64,000 nucleotides of DNA. Source: Cryptomeria japonica (taxonomy: Eukaryota; Streptophyta; Pinopsida; Cupressales; Cupressaceae). The position numbers were made by a program, and so were the translations under genes. Of this stretch, positions 50,001 through 62,199 are shown piece by piece. The notes beneath the pieces were generated by a model. That model ran no database searches, was not told the DNA's origin, and was given only the letters and a program-made list of their open reading frames with translations. The first letter of the stretch is position 1. Each line of letters begins with the position of its first letter. The stretch lies in contig NC_081411.1 of assembly GCF_030272615.1 (NCBI RefSeq), positions 829,578,160 to 829,642,159 on the forward strand, read 5' to 3'.

Positions 50001-50370
50001 AAATTCATAAATATCCATAACATTCTTCATATTTCTTGCCTCCCCAATAGTAGCTTCCCCCATGGTAATCAAATCATCAACAAACTGTTCATGAGTACAA
50101 GTAATATTGGACGAAGAGGGTTTCAGACCTTTAAGATTACCTGCTTCCACATTTTTAAAAATAAATCTGCCCAAAGTTTCAGCTAAAATAGTAAACAAAA
50201 TAGGAGAAATAGGATCCCCCTATCTTAGGCCTCTAGTGCTTTTGAAGAAACTGGAAGGAGACCCACTAACAATAACAACAAAAGAGGAAGTTTCCATCAA
50301 TTGAGAGCAGAGCTGAATAACTTTTTCTCCAAATCCAAAGGCTTTCATTATCCTGAAAAGGAAATGCTCT
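46995..50370 (-). pseudogene. LINE ORF2 remnant: reverse transcriptase, zf-RVT, RNase H
   Basis: All parts are in one frame once the 996 bases of the TIR insertion plus duplication are removed. The reverse transcriptase (50370-49282) has FLFRIMKAFGFGEKV, GDPISP, FVDDLITMG (catalytic FxDD box, Val for the usual Ala), SGKKINWDKS and YLGLPL. The zf-RVT region (48233-47780) has KVNIFFWIFIQNKVLTLDNL and CSLCCRDEESTCHILHQC. The RNase H domain (47490-46995) has WIKANFDGALKGNLGKASYG and LWLEGDS. In-frame stops: TAG at 50222 (in place of Gln before GDP), TAG about 48269 (for Trp in NDWKDW), TGA about 47776, TAG about 47697. It copied RNA by target-primed reverse transcription; now dead. Confidence 0.9.
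48286..49277. mobile_element. 992-bp TIR element, 4-bp TSD (AATT), inside the LINE
   Basis: Left end GGGTGAACTCACAAAGCTGG and, inverted, right end GGGTGAACTCACAATACTGG; TIRs of about 34 bp continue to CCCACTTTTTG. AATT lies on both sides (48282-48285, 49278-49281). Removing the element plus one AATT restores the LINE frame exactly (EEI then PILND), which confirms the boundaries. No coding sequence. Confidence 0.9.
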
Positions 50371-51647
50371 TATTATGATGCATTCCATCTTTATGTCATA
50401 TAATATTATGAAATGAGATATAGCTCATTTAATGATAGCACACATGTGTGCTTATTTCATCATGACAATTATGTTGACCATGGTAATCTATCATATTGTG
50501 ATGTATAACATATCTCTAACACTCCATGCTACTAATGGTTAAGATATCATCATTTGGATATTGATCATCCAACCCACCAACAAGTATGAGAATTAATATC
50601 AGGAACTAGACTTGAATGACATTAGAGACACATGATGAGCACTACATATTATGTTTGTGAATTTGTTATTCACTTATAATCTATTTATTCACACATTATG
50701 ACCTTGATTATAAAAGGGTGTATCCAAATTGATATAATTATACTTATATATCCAAGATTAATGAAATGAGATATATACTTCACTCATAGATTTGTTGATC
50801 CATAATCAACATGAAAATTTTGCTAGACACTTCATTAACATGAAGTTTTTGCTATACATACTTAAAATATGACATTATACACATGTGGATAACTTACCAC
50901 AACCACAATGCAATTAAGAACATGAAATGCATAATTATTATGAACTCATTTGAAGCTAGTTCTTCTATACTCATAATATGTTAGAAAACCTACAAGAAAT
51001 AATGTAGAAGTGCCGAAAAAAACTTGGCTAACATGTGGGTAGAGTTTGTGAATTCTATCAGCTAGCAGTGCATGATTACTCAGCTAACGCAACTCCTGCC
51101 AATGGGATTTTATTTTATTTGGCTGTGGGTTCTACAAGTTTCTATTTGATTGGAATTTTTAGGGCATTAATTATTAACTATAAGGTTTTTATCCACTAGC
51201 TATTCATGTTCGCAGTTTCAGGGCACTTCAGATTTTTGTTGTAACTTGGTCAACTGTTCGTGTTCACATTTTCAAGGCATTTAAGATTTTCACAGTAACT
51301 TGGTATGTGACGTTGTCTGCAATCTTGTACTTTCTAATGCTTATATACATTCCTAGGTTCCTTTATTTTGGTAGCTACTCTTTGCATTTTACATAGAGGG
51401 TATTTGTGGTGTAATACTTTTTAAGTTTGCTTCCGTGAGATCATCTTTTGTTTGTTCCTACGTTTTGGTGTTGTATTGGGCATTGAATATGTTTGTGAAG
51501 AGTATCAACCATTTGCAGGGTTTCTGTAGAGTTCCTCAACCATCTATTGCCTACTACCATGGATTCTTCTAGCATGGAGTTGGCTATGTCAACAAACCGT
51601 CAACTTGGTTTATTAATTTCAAATATTTATCATTCACTTTTATTTTA
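50371..51647. other. Unassigned region
   Basis: AT-rich with no supported gene. 51000-51600 has the look of an LTR fragment, but no terminus or second copy is visible. Confidence 0.4.
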
Positions 51648-52770
51648 TTTTTTGTTGATTATAAGGTAAAAAATAAAATACATCAAAGTATAATCTGAGT
51701 TCACAAGTGCATAAAGCCTAAGAATCTAGATAAACCCACAAATACTTGCCAGTATACCAGTCATAGATTACATTTACATTACATCCTAATACCAAACCTA
51801 GGCTTCTAGCTACAATCATATACATTTATCAATATGAAGCAAAGGCTAGTACAAAATGCCAATAGTAGAATATGTCAAAATAGCAACTAGGATTATATAC
51901 GGGGTTAAAAAAGAATAGGGTGCCACTAATAGAAGTCTTCTCTAGAACCAGGCAACCCAGCCAAGTGGGCCTTCCATCCATGCTAGCCTCTAATCATCCA
52001 ACCTCCTGGCATTACTAATCATCTGTTGGTGATTCATCACTCCATTCCCTCTTATCTATTTTATGAGTGCATCTAAGGTGTTGACAATGGGAGTTCTCTC
52101 TTCACTTAACCTTCCGCATGTATATCCATGGGAGAGCTCATAGATAAAAATCCTAGTGTGTCCATCCTCAGGAAATCTGTGAAATTTTTCTTTGTTGAGT
52201 TTGATAACCATTGTGACTTGCAAGAAGACAGTATGGAATATGAGTCTATGAAAAGACTTAGTAAGGGCCCTTTCTATCCCTTTGATACTTCTCTAAATTT
52301 CTAATCCTCCAAATGTGCCAAATAATTTCACATGAAAGAAAATTCTAGAACTAATTAGTTTTTTTTTTAAAGTCCTTTAATAGAACCAGATACAACATCA
52401 AGTATGCTAATATGCCAAGGAATAATAAACCCAAACAACTTCAAACCTCCTTAGATACAAAGAAGTCAAAGAAAATATGTCTAACTGTCTCTTGAACCTT
52501 GCAAATGTTACACAAATCATCATTACAATGTTTAGATCTGATAGGTAACTTATCAAGTAGAAGCAACCATTTAAAAAACTTTCTTTTTAGGAGCAACAAG
52601 AGAGTTCCAAATATTCTTAAATAGCTTGCCCCATTGAGCAGGGGATGAATTAGAATACTAAATAGTATTAGCATGATTAGCAATATTCTCATTATACATT
52701 AAATAATTATAAATAGAAATAGATTTAACATCACATCTTTTGGGTAACTGCAAGGAGATCATACAATTTT
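51648..52770 (-). mobile_element. LINE-2: 3' fragment of a second LINE
   Basis: On the minus strand 52692-52441 reads FFKWLLLLDKLPIRSK...CNICKVQETVRHIFFD, the zf-RVT region between RT and RNase H of a plant LINE. Downstream the sense is broken, with LSCEIIWHIWRIRN near 52330. The plus-strand T-rich block at 51648-51670 followed by AAGGTAAAAA matches the LINE-1 tail (TTTTTTATTAAGGTAAAAA), placing the 3' end there. RNase H is not recognisable and there is no third ORF. A heavily decayed relic. Confidence 0.65.
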
Positions 52771-54000
52771 AAGCATTTCCCCCCTTGATTTTTGGTAAAT
52801 TTGCAGTTTATAAATGTGGACTGTGCCTGTCGCAGGACAAAATTGTTTACTCGTTTTGCTAGGAACCTGGGTTCTAATTATTTTTTCATTTTGTCCAATA
52901 TCATGGCATTTACCTTGGGAGTATTTGAATCAAATAAATTGGGAAGGTGAAAAGGCCCTTTAATCAAATTGAAAATTTAGTTAGCAATTACATACTAGAT
53001 ATAAAAGAAACACCACATGACAAGGACATAATGCAAGTGATTTACCTTGTGGAAAACTGAATTAGGAAAAAAATATAATAAATAATCTATTATCATCAAT
53101 ATACTAGTAAGATCCCCTCTAGGAAGAAACTCTAGACACCTTATAAAATTCAAACGTGTCCTCACTTCTCCAAGTAATTTTGTCTTACTTGTAACATAAT
53201 GAATTACCAAAACTATGAGTTCATTCCATTCTGAAGGATCACTATGAACACCTTAAGGCACCCTCTCACTTATATAGAAGGTAATAATTTTAGTGATCAG
53301 AAGTAATAATAAAACTCAAAAATAAACAATACAAGGAAAAACACAAGACAACACATGTAGATTACCCTAGGAAAACCTCCAGATTGGAGGAAAAACCTAA
53401 CATTAAGTTCATATCAAAGCTTTCAATATAATGTTCGGATTACATAAGAAAATATCAGATATACTTATCTGATTGGTGACTAATCATAGTCACTAATTGA
53501 AGTCTAATGTGAAGCTCTACGTTTAGTGCCTAATCCAATGGATGCAAATATGACTATTGAATGAGCTATCCTCAATGAATCTACCTGATTCACTCAAGTT
53601 GACTGCACTCAGAATAATTCGAATGCACAATTGATGGCGCTTATAATCATCTCACTCCAACTATTTGCCTCAAGTATTTTTTTAGATGCCATGATGAAGG
53701 AAATTCTACTGATGCCATTTAGCATCTGCACTCAGCATCTTTTGTTGGGAGGGAGAGAAAGAGGGAGGGAGGAAGAGTTGGTGGGAGAGGAAAAAGAATT
53801 TATGATAAAAATCTAATGATTGAACATCTATCTCAAAAGAATTTGTGACCACTAGCTACATTAAATACGTTCTCTATTAAGTTCAATGTTTTAAGATGAA
53901 AAATAAGAGTTAAATGGTTTTGGTTCGATTTGTAATTTTTCCATAGCCTAAATTTTTTGCCTGTGAAGAAAGACCATGTTAGATAATATCAGTGAATAAC
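52771..54000. other. Unassigned region with LTR-like segment
   Basis: At 53330-53400 ACACAAGACAACACATGTAG then GGAAAACCTCC...GGAAAAACCT recalls the Copia-like LTR at 25185-25240. This may be a distant relative's LTR. No coding sequence. Confidence 0.35.
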
Positions 54001-57000
54001 AAAATAAAGAGACAATTGCTAGATTGTGGTCTAACTTGAAAAGAAAAGGCGATGGAAAATATTATTGTCTTGGCAAAATTTGTAAGGGCTTAAATACTAG
54101 AAGACTTCTAATCAAAACAACTAAGAAACATTGTAGGCAACATGGTCACATTGAAGGGGGACATGATTATCATCCATTGGTAAGTTGTTCATTATATCGT
54201 TTTAACAATTTATATACATAAGAAATCACTTGATGATGAGATCATGATCATGGTTTATTTATGTTGATCATTTTTATATAGATCGAGAACTCCAGGGCAC
54301 ATGATATGGACCAACACAACCTAGAGAATATGGTTTTCAAAGTGGAGGAGCATGGAGGTGTGAATATTGAAGCTGAAAATAATGATCCCATGCAAGATGA
54401 TGATCATGCACCAGAAAACACAATTGAAGATGATGATACAATTACATTGATCCATGACACATTTAGTACTGGCACAACTAATCATGATGATCAAGATGAC
54501 CTTGATGCTGTTCATGATTTACCTCTACTTGAGAAGACATATGAGGCCCTTTACGAAGGCTCCCAAACAACTCTTCTCTCCGTTGTATTCTTGTTGGTGA
54601 ACTTGAAGGTTACGGATGTTTTATCCAACATAAAAATCTCACGTATGTTAAGGTATGTCATATATGTCATTATAGTTAATAAATGGTGAATCAAGTACCA
54701 TTAATATTTTTAATATTAACAAATTATATTTGTTGCTTTAGATTGATAGGTGAGTTTTTGTTACCACCATCAAATATTCTACCTTGCTCATACCAAGAAT
54801 TATCTTCCATTATAAAAGATATTGGAATTGAGTATCAAGCAATAGATGTTTGTCCCAATGATCATATTATATATCATAAACAACATGAATTTGGAATAGA
54901 ATGCCCTAAATGTCATATCAGTAGATATTGAATAGTACAAATAACAAAAAAGGTGTCTTGCAAGGTTCTTCCTTATATTCCCATTATTCCACATATGCAA
55001 CGATTATTCAGGTGCACTAGCTTGGCATAATTTATAGATTACCATGCACACAATAGAAGTCGAGATGACATTATTTGAATGCCTGCAGATGGTTCAACAT
55101 TTATGGTCATAGAGGAAAAGTGGCCATACTTTAAAGAAGAACCTCGTAATCTTAGGCTTTCATTGGCAGTGGATAGTGTCAATCCATTTGGAGAGTTGAG
55201 ATCTATTTACTTGGTGTGGCTTGTTTTTGTTATCAACAATAATATTCCTCCATGGATGTCAATAAAGAGGGAGCACATAATGTTGGCAATTATTGTTCTA
55301 GGTATTTTCTCATTTAATAGTCATCTACATTTAATTATAAATATTGCAGTAAAATGGTCATAATAATTATGTAATATTTTTGTTCATTCAACTAGGTAAG
55401 TACCAAGTTAAAGATATGAATGTATATATTGAGCCTCTTATTGACGAGTTGCTAGATTTATGGAATGGTGTCACCATGTATGACGTCTCTAGACCAATAT
55501 GACAAAGACAATTTCAATTCCATGCAATGCTTGTATGGACAATACATGATGCCCCATGGCTAACACATTTTTGTGGTATGTTATAGTGTTCAAGTTACGC
55601 ATGATAGTTATAATTATAAAAATTTACATATTTAATCAAACTATACATTATCTTCTAGGTCTTCAAACAAAGGGAAAATTTGCATGTCCAGTTTGTGGTC
55701 CAAAGATGAAATCTCATCATTCAAAAAGTTTAGGAAAGCAGGTGTTTGATGAGCATAGGCACTTCCTCCACAAAAATCATAAGTATCGAAATACTGAAAA
55801 ACATCTTTTTAATGGGAAAGAAGAGACTACATCAAAGCCACGAAAAATGACACCTCACCTGTGGAAGTTGGAATATAATAGAATTAATCATCAATGTAAT
55901 GTCATTCCATCTAATGGTTTATGTTCAAAATTTGTATTTTTCTATCGTGTTTTGTTTACTGGTGATGTAATTAATGATCGTGAAGATCGTCAAGGCATTG
56001 ATCACCACCTTCCAAAGGGACTAAAAAGTTATCCCAGACAATTTAGTAGGTTGCTCTACTTTGAGCAGCTACAAATTGTGAATTTGTTTGATACTATGCA
56101 TATTGGAAAGAAATATAATAGAGACATTATGGAAAATATTGGATGGAAGGCGTGACAAATAAAAAATTGTCAAAATTTGTAGTGACATTCAAGAATCCAA
56201 TCATGCAATGAAAAATGTCATTCAATCAAATAGAAATGGAGACCAAATTAATGTAAGTTCCCTTCCTTGGTTATTAACGGAGTAGAAAAGCAATGCTATA
56301 AAAGAATTCATACAAAAAAATTGATTTCACATAGGATTTGTTGCGAACATAAACAATCTCATATCAAAGAAAAGTGAATTTGGGCTAGGGATGAAAATGC
56401 ATGATTGGCATACCTTCATTAAGGTAATTCATGTTCTTGTGTATTTACTATATATTTGTATACTGTTGTTGGTTAATAGATTTGTCCCTTTCTTCAAATT
56501 ATAATGTTTTCTTTCTTTGAATAATCATGACTCTTGTACACCCCTTTATGAAAGGGAACAAATAAACCAACAGTTGGATGAATCAATTAAAAATCCATCC
56601 TCTGCATTAGAGAGAAGCTCCTCGTATGATTTGCAATGAATTTTATGTAGAAAACTTTGAAATGAAGATACTTTTAACCAAAAAGTGTGGAAAGGCTTTA
56701 GCATTCATGTATCAACACAAAGGAATTCTTTTAGAATAAAACAGAAAGAATATTCTGAAGATCAAATAAGAGCTCACAGATTCCGATTTTCACACGTGTT
56801 CATCACATAAGTTCAGAGAAAAATTTAATGCATAGAAGATTGAACCCGGATTGATTCTCTCTCATGCCTCACAGAACAAGGGGGATCAACACAACTCAAT
56901 CCACAATGAATTTTATTGCAAATAATGGTACCAATGGTTTTAGAAAACATAGGAATAACTGATAACAATATGATATCATGAACATTAGCTAATTTCTCAA

Positions 57001-57603
57001 GAAAGATAGCCAATCCTTAAACACAGAGATTCAAAGACTACACACCATAACATTTCATTACTAAACCAATCATTCCTGATTTAAGAAATTCACAGAAAAA
57101 CAAATATTGTTTGTTCCTGGAAAAATCACAGTTTTTTTGGACCTTAACATAAACTAACTTCCTAGCTTAAATAGCCTCTAGGCTCATAGTTTGTTACATA
57201 ATCATTAAAACTTTACTTTAACTAGAGGTTAAAGAAACTATTTTCTAAAAATAAGAGAAACTAAAATAATAGCCATAGAAAGGCTAACAGATCATCCTCT
57301 AATTAAACATGACTCCACTGTGGCAGGGGAAGCTACCGGTCTATCCTTCTTTGTTGCAAAACTATGCACACCATGCCACTCTAAATGTGTCGCCAAGAAG
57401 TTTAGGATGACCTAAAAGTAGGGGAGTCCAATGTGTTGGATTTGTTGCTTCCAAACCTCCTTGTCCATATTCACTTGTGTCACCCTTTCCTTGTGCGCTT
57501 CCAAATGATCGGAACAGACCATGAGCATTGACTCAATCTTGGATACTTTTGAGAAGTCCTCCATAGTCAAGGAATTTGTCTTTCTAATGAGTTGTATCCT
57601 TTC

Positions 57604-59919
57604 TTAGAATATTTTTGTCATCTCTGTGGCAACTTCGATTGTTTGGGCATCATCTTTCATAAGTTGGATGTCAATGCATTTGAGATCCTTTTGCATTGTA
57701 TCAATTAAATATGTCAATCCTTTTAGTAGTTTAGTGGATTCTTTGTGGCCCTGTTTGATAATTGAATTACGCCACTCCATGTTTTTCCTTAACACATATA
57801 ATACATAATCATCTAGGCTTTCCACAAGTTTTCAGCCAAGAACTTCATCACTTCATATTTTTTTATATCATTCATCTGTGCAAGAACTACCACCCATTTG
57901 GTCCTTTTTTTCTCCCAGGCAACGACCTCTAATTTCATTTCTTTGCTCACAGTCACAACATCCTCATATATTTCACCAAACTGACAATATAGTTTGAACC
58001 TTGCTGAATTATAAGATCCAGCCATTTATTGAACATCTCCACGACCATTCTGTTTCTTTGGACTTGATCCAACATCTTTTGATTTGTTGGAGATTTGGGA
58101 TCAAATGATACTACCACCTGTGACAAGGGTTGAGGATTTGGATGATGAATGGCATTGATGTAATCAGCTATTTGAGTGATGATTTTCTTCAGCTCCCTTT
58201 TATCCTTCTTGTCCTTCCATGTTCTATAAATCATTCTCTTCATGGAAGACTCCAAATGTTTAACATCAATGGCTCGTGAAGAAACCCCCAAATCAATCTT
58301 TTCAACTGTGAAGTCATCCTCAAAAGCCTTGTCTACATCTCTATCTAGAATAGGCTTGGCTATCTCGATCGTCCAATGACCTATTGCTTCATCCACTTCA
58401 AGCATTATATGCGTCTTAAGTCTTTTTGGCTTGGATACCTTTCCATGACACTTGCTGACCATGTCTTCAATAAGGATTGTAATTGGAACCACACTCCTTT
58501 TCTTCCCAATAGTAGCTTCCAACCATCATGGTATGTTTGTAGGTTCTTTAGGTGGAGGAGTTTTCTGAGTATCAAGTGAATTGACAATAACCAGAGTGTT
58601 CGTGGGGTACAATTCACTCTTTGTTTCTTTACCTATTTCCATTTCCTGCACCGCAGGCTCACTTAAATCTTGTTGATCCATTATTGCTTCTACCTCATCA
58701 CTAGGATCTAGGTCCATAACAATCTGGCTTAATGTTGGCTTTTTACTCTTTTTCTTACTCCTTGATCGAGTTACTCGAACTATTGTAGAACCTAATGGTG
58801 ACTTGTTTGATCTCCTAGGTTGGATTTTTTCAACACTTGGATTTGAACCACCTACAACATCAACAATTTCATTAGTGAAAGAAATAGTAAGTTGAGTCAC
58901 AGTATGTGAATCAACTCTTAGTTCATGGGAGGATATGAGCGATCCTTTCTTAAATTTTTGGTCTCTCAACCACTTCTCAGTTCTCCTAACAGCATTGAAA
59001 GTTTTAGCTTGAAGATTATCATCTTCCTTTTTATTCTAGTCAATCTCAAGGATTTGATTTCCTTTCAAACTTCCTTGTTGAATTCAAGATCCATAATATC
59101 TTCCCCTGTTTCCTCCTGAGCTCCGGATACATTTATAGGAATCTTCATGGTGACTATCTAATACAGAGTAAATCTTGACCATAGTCTCCTTCTTACCTCA
59201 TATTCATCACTACAATTCTCCCAGTAATCTTCCAACTGGGGCTCATGATGGAAATGGTCATCCACATTTAGATTTTTCACAGCATAACCTCTACTATCAA
59301 ACCTACGTCTAGCAACATAGGGCTATAGGTTCATTCTCTAAAATTCCAATTCCAAATTTAAAGCATCAAATACTAACTTACAGCTGTAGTATCCAAGTTC
59401 AAGAGGAAAGGCAACTCTAGATTTGCCTTTTACCCCCAACCTTTTATCAATATGAGCTAGTTGTCTGCTCACCTCTATAAGTACATAGCTATCGAAGGCA
59501 TACCTTGGTAGCTTGAATGGTTCACCCTCAAAACCACCTACCCAAAGATAGGTGAACTTGGGAAATTGAATTAAGAAGCTTTCGTATATACTTATTAACT
59601 CCATTGCTTCAACTGACATCCTCTTGTTCACATCACCCTAAAGTTTAAAAGCAAGTCTCTCTGCAAAGACACCATTCCATCTGGCAATATGTTCTACATG
59701 TTTTTGTTGTTGTAACAAAGGGTAGTAATCATACACCTTCATGCCATCCACCCATGGTTTATTGAGCAAACCAGGCCAATCTCTAGTACAAGCTAGTATG
59801 TAGAAAAGATAAGAGGACATATAAAAACTAGACATACCCACAAAGTTACTCAACCTTTCATGGAATCTCATTGCAATAACCTGGGCCCAATCAAGATATT
59901 TATCACTGGATAACAACAC
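57604..59919 (-). pseudogene. Decayed ORF of unknown transposon family (same family as 38305-41204)
   Basis: The head (59919-59338) has WAQVIAMRFHERLSNF, YLFYILACTRDW and FTYLWVGGFEGEPFKLPRYA followed by EVSRQL. It aligns with LVIKLHEGF and FTCFQIYGFEGTPYMLPK...MRQL in the plus-strand ORF at 38-41 kb. After a broken middle, 58969-58526 is basic and Ser-rich (RVTRSRSKKKSKKP). 58522-57953 (189 codons) is open and helical (KRELKKIITQIADYINAIHH). The tail reaches 57604. Stops and slips separate the blocks. No enzymatic motif is visible. Confidence 0.6.
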
Positions 59920-60319
59920 CTAAATGTAAAAATACATCCAATCTTCCTAGTAAAAGGAGCGTGAGTTCCCTTTTAGCCTATTCAGTAGTATAACAATGTC
60001 TCGCACTTCTATGATTAAGTGCTCTCTAGTCAGGGGCTTTGGCAGTTGTGACCCTTACAAATTATGGAAATGAATTCATCTATCCCCTTTAAACAAACGG
60101 GAAAATACCAAGAAAACCACACACCCTTCATAATGATTCACTTAAGCATGTGAAGTAACAGTGAAATGACCAAAAAGTTGATACCTTCTTAATTGCCCAT
60201 CACTTCCACACAAATAGTTAATGTTCTCATGATTACTTTCCAAATTTAGAATTTTAAACTGTTAGATGTTGGGAATATTCCTTCTTGGCGCATCGCTTTC
60301 AGTGTTAACAAAGTCTTAG

Positions 60320-60700
60320 AATCAGCTTGAAGTGAACCTTATGAACCTTGAACCATCTTACAAAGAGTTCAATGGTTCAAGTTCATCAGAGAAGAACAAC
60401 AATAAACTAATGGCTCAAAACAATACCACGAACGAGCAATAACCATGACTAACAAGAAAGAACTTTGAACCTTTGAACTGTTGAGCTAAAAAGACAATTG
60501 GTTCAATAGGTTCAATTTCAAAACTGAATTAAAACATATTGACACCCCCTCGTTAAGCAACATTACATAGCCGCGACTCACAAAAAGATGTTTGGAACCT
60601 TGAACCAAAAAGGTTCATGGGTTCAAAGTTCATAACGCATAACAATAACGCACCTTGAACCTTGAACCTTGAACCTATTGAACTATTTGTAAAAGTTAAA
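60320..60700. repeat. Degenerate GAACCTTGAACC/GGTTCAA repeat
   Basis: Many copies of TTGAACC, CCTTGAACC and its complement GGTTCAA are scattered over about 380 bases, with a pure triple unit at about 60655-60678. Confidence 0.8.
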
Positions 60701-61535
60701 TGGCTTTGGTTCAAAACAATAAGGTACAAAAGGCCTGAAAGAAATAAAGACACCATAAGGCAACCCACAAGCTTGAACATTCTAAATGAAAAATTGTGGG
60801 GGGGGGGCCCTAACAACTGTGCATGTAATTTTCATTGTATTATGTTAGAAAATAATAAAAAGATCATTTTATAATTGTTGTAGTAAATTCTACCTCTATC
60901 TCTCCCAGACCACTTCAACAATAATGTCAAGCAAGTCATATATGATCTTGAAAAATACATGAGGTAAGTAGTGATGTTTGTTCAATTTGTTGTATAGATA
61001 TTATATTTGCGATTTGTTTTACTTGTTATGTAATATATTGTATATTATTTTGTAATGTCTCATTTATATATTTTTGCATCTTGAATCTCTTGTAGGTGGT
61101 TGTCACCTAAAGAAATCCATAAAGAAGATATAAAATATTGGAAGAGAAAAATCCCTCATCTAATGCGTGAAATGCAAAAGTGTCTATCTTCAACTTTTTT
61201 CAATGCACAAGAACACTACCTCATACACCAAGTTGAGGAGATTGAATTGTGTGGACCTGTACACACTAGGTCAATGTGGATGGTTGAGAGGCACTTGAAA
61301 TTTTTGAAGGCTTTGGTTCGACAAAGGGCACATCTTGAGGGTTCTATGGTCGAGGGATATATGGTATACCAGAATATGGTGTACATTATTGAATATCTTC
61401 TTAAGTTTGCAGAAAAGATCCATGTAGATCATATTTGGGATCCCAACCCCATTAAAAAATTTGAAGGGGAGTACTTGATGGGGAAAGGTAGATTGAGGAA
61501 AGTGAGAGGTAACTATAAGATGTTATGTGGTGAAT

Positions 61536-61790
61536 ATTCGCCAATTGGCGAATTTTGCATTTTTTTTTTGAGGAAATGGCGAATAGTCTAGGGCAACATA
61601 GTGGTCAAATCAGCTAGAATTTTGAGGTTAATGGTACACTATATTTTGGCTTCGCCATTGACCACACACTGTTCAACAAGAATGCCCATAATATTCATCT
61701 GGAATCACTCAGACGTGGGTATTAGATCACCTCCGTTATTCGCCAGAAATAGTAAAATGACCACGTACCCAGAACCTAATTCGCCAGCAG
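61536..61790. repeat. ATTCGCCA motif cluster
   Basis: ATTCGCCA at 61536, 61738 and 61779 and its complement TGGCGAAT at 61545 and 61577; the first two overlap as a palindrome. It lies between the CACTA transposase end and the hAT gene, the place where hAT subterminal transposase-binding repeats would be. Confidence 0.5.
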
Positions 61791-61938
61791 TAAATTAAAT
61801 GTTCATTGTATGGGTTGGCCAAATTCACCAATATCAATTAAAATATTATAAGCATTCGAGGATCCATTTTTCCCTACTTAAATCAAGATGCATTTTGAAA
61901 CACCCATGCAATTCACCAAAAATGCAATCATGGATTGA

Positions 61939-62180
61939 TATAAATACACTCTTTCTTACAATTTGTTCATGTCTGATTAGTAAATTTGGGAGCTCTCAAT
62001 TCGCATTCCGCAATCTAAGTTGGAATGTTGAAGTTCATTGTAGGGCAGAGGGCCAGAGTTACAATCCTGCAACACAAGCCCAAGCATTCCTGATTCCTGA
62101 TTCAGAGAATTGAGAAGGCATAAAGGTGAGTAATCATTTCTTCATACTTGATAGTATTAGTTTTAACTTTTAATTTGTAG
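61939..62180 (+). promoter_or_regulatory. Probable hAT promoter: TATA box and 5' UTR intron
   Basis: TATAAATA at 61939-61946, an untranslated leader, then an intron with donor GTGAGT (62126) and acceptor TTTGTAG (62180), 20 bases before the hAT start codon. Confidence 0.5.
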
Positions 62181-62199
62181 TGAGAGGTCAAGACTCAAG

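Larger units (their letters stand above)
45070..50370 (-). mobile_element. LINE-1: 5'-truncated plant L1-type LINE
   Basis: On the minus strand the element runs from mid-RT (about 50370) through zf-RVT and RNase H, a third ORF, and a GT-rich 3' UTR (GCTTTGTTTTGTTTGGCTGG; GGGGCCCCTTCAAAACC) to TTAATAAAAAA at 45070-45080. GT-rich tails with a GGGGCCCC motif and TTAATAAAA ending are typical of plant L1s. The endonuclease and ORF1 are missing. A TIR element sits in it at 48286-49277. I could not find a target duplication. Confidence 0.85.
56424..60883 (-). mobile_element. Retroelement-like insertion in the transposase intron
   Basis: The intron (donor GT at 56424, acceptor AG at 60882-60883) is bloated by a minus-strand element. 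56820-56920, read on the minus strand, looks like LTR U5 (ATTCATTGTGGATTGAG...GATCCCCCTTGTTCTG). The right side has TGTTAGGGCCCCCCCCC (minus strand, about 60817) that may be an LTR start. I could not pair two LTRs or find a PBS, so the boundaries are approximate. Its coding part is at 57604-59919. Confidence 0.5.
54024..61540 (+). pseudogene. CACTA (En/Spm) TNP2-type transposase, multi-exon pseudogene
   Basis: Exons carry successive landmarks of the plant CACTA transposase. An N-terminal Cys/His segment (YCLGKICKG...HCRQHGH, 54060-54150) ends at donor 54180; exon 2 resumes at 54282. PLLEKTYEALYEGSQTTLLS is at about 54520; acceptor about 54742 precedes DIGIEYQAIDVCPND and CPKCHISRY (54820-54930). 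MPADGSTF...DSVNPFGELRS...IPPWMS follows (55080-55260), then LQTKGKFACPVCG with HRHFL and LFNGKEE (55660-55830), MHDWHTFIK (to 56423), LPLSLPDHFNNN (about 60890), and a DUF4218-like C-terminus, CLSSTFFNAQEHYLIHQVEE...MWMVERHLKFLK...EGSMVEGYM (61180-61370). Introns have GT..AG borders. Stops (after SRY, in the RPI-QRQ stretch) and slips (near 56155) show it is dead. A 4.4-kb element sits in the intron 56424-60883. Confidence 0.85.
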
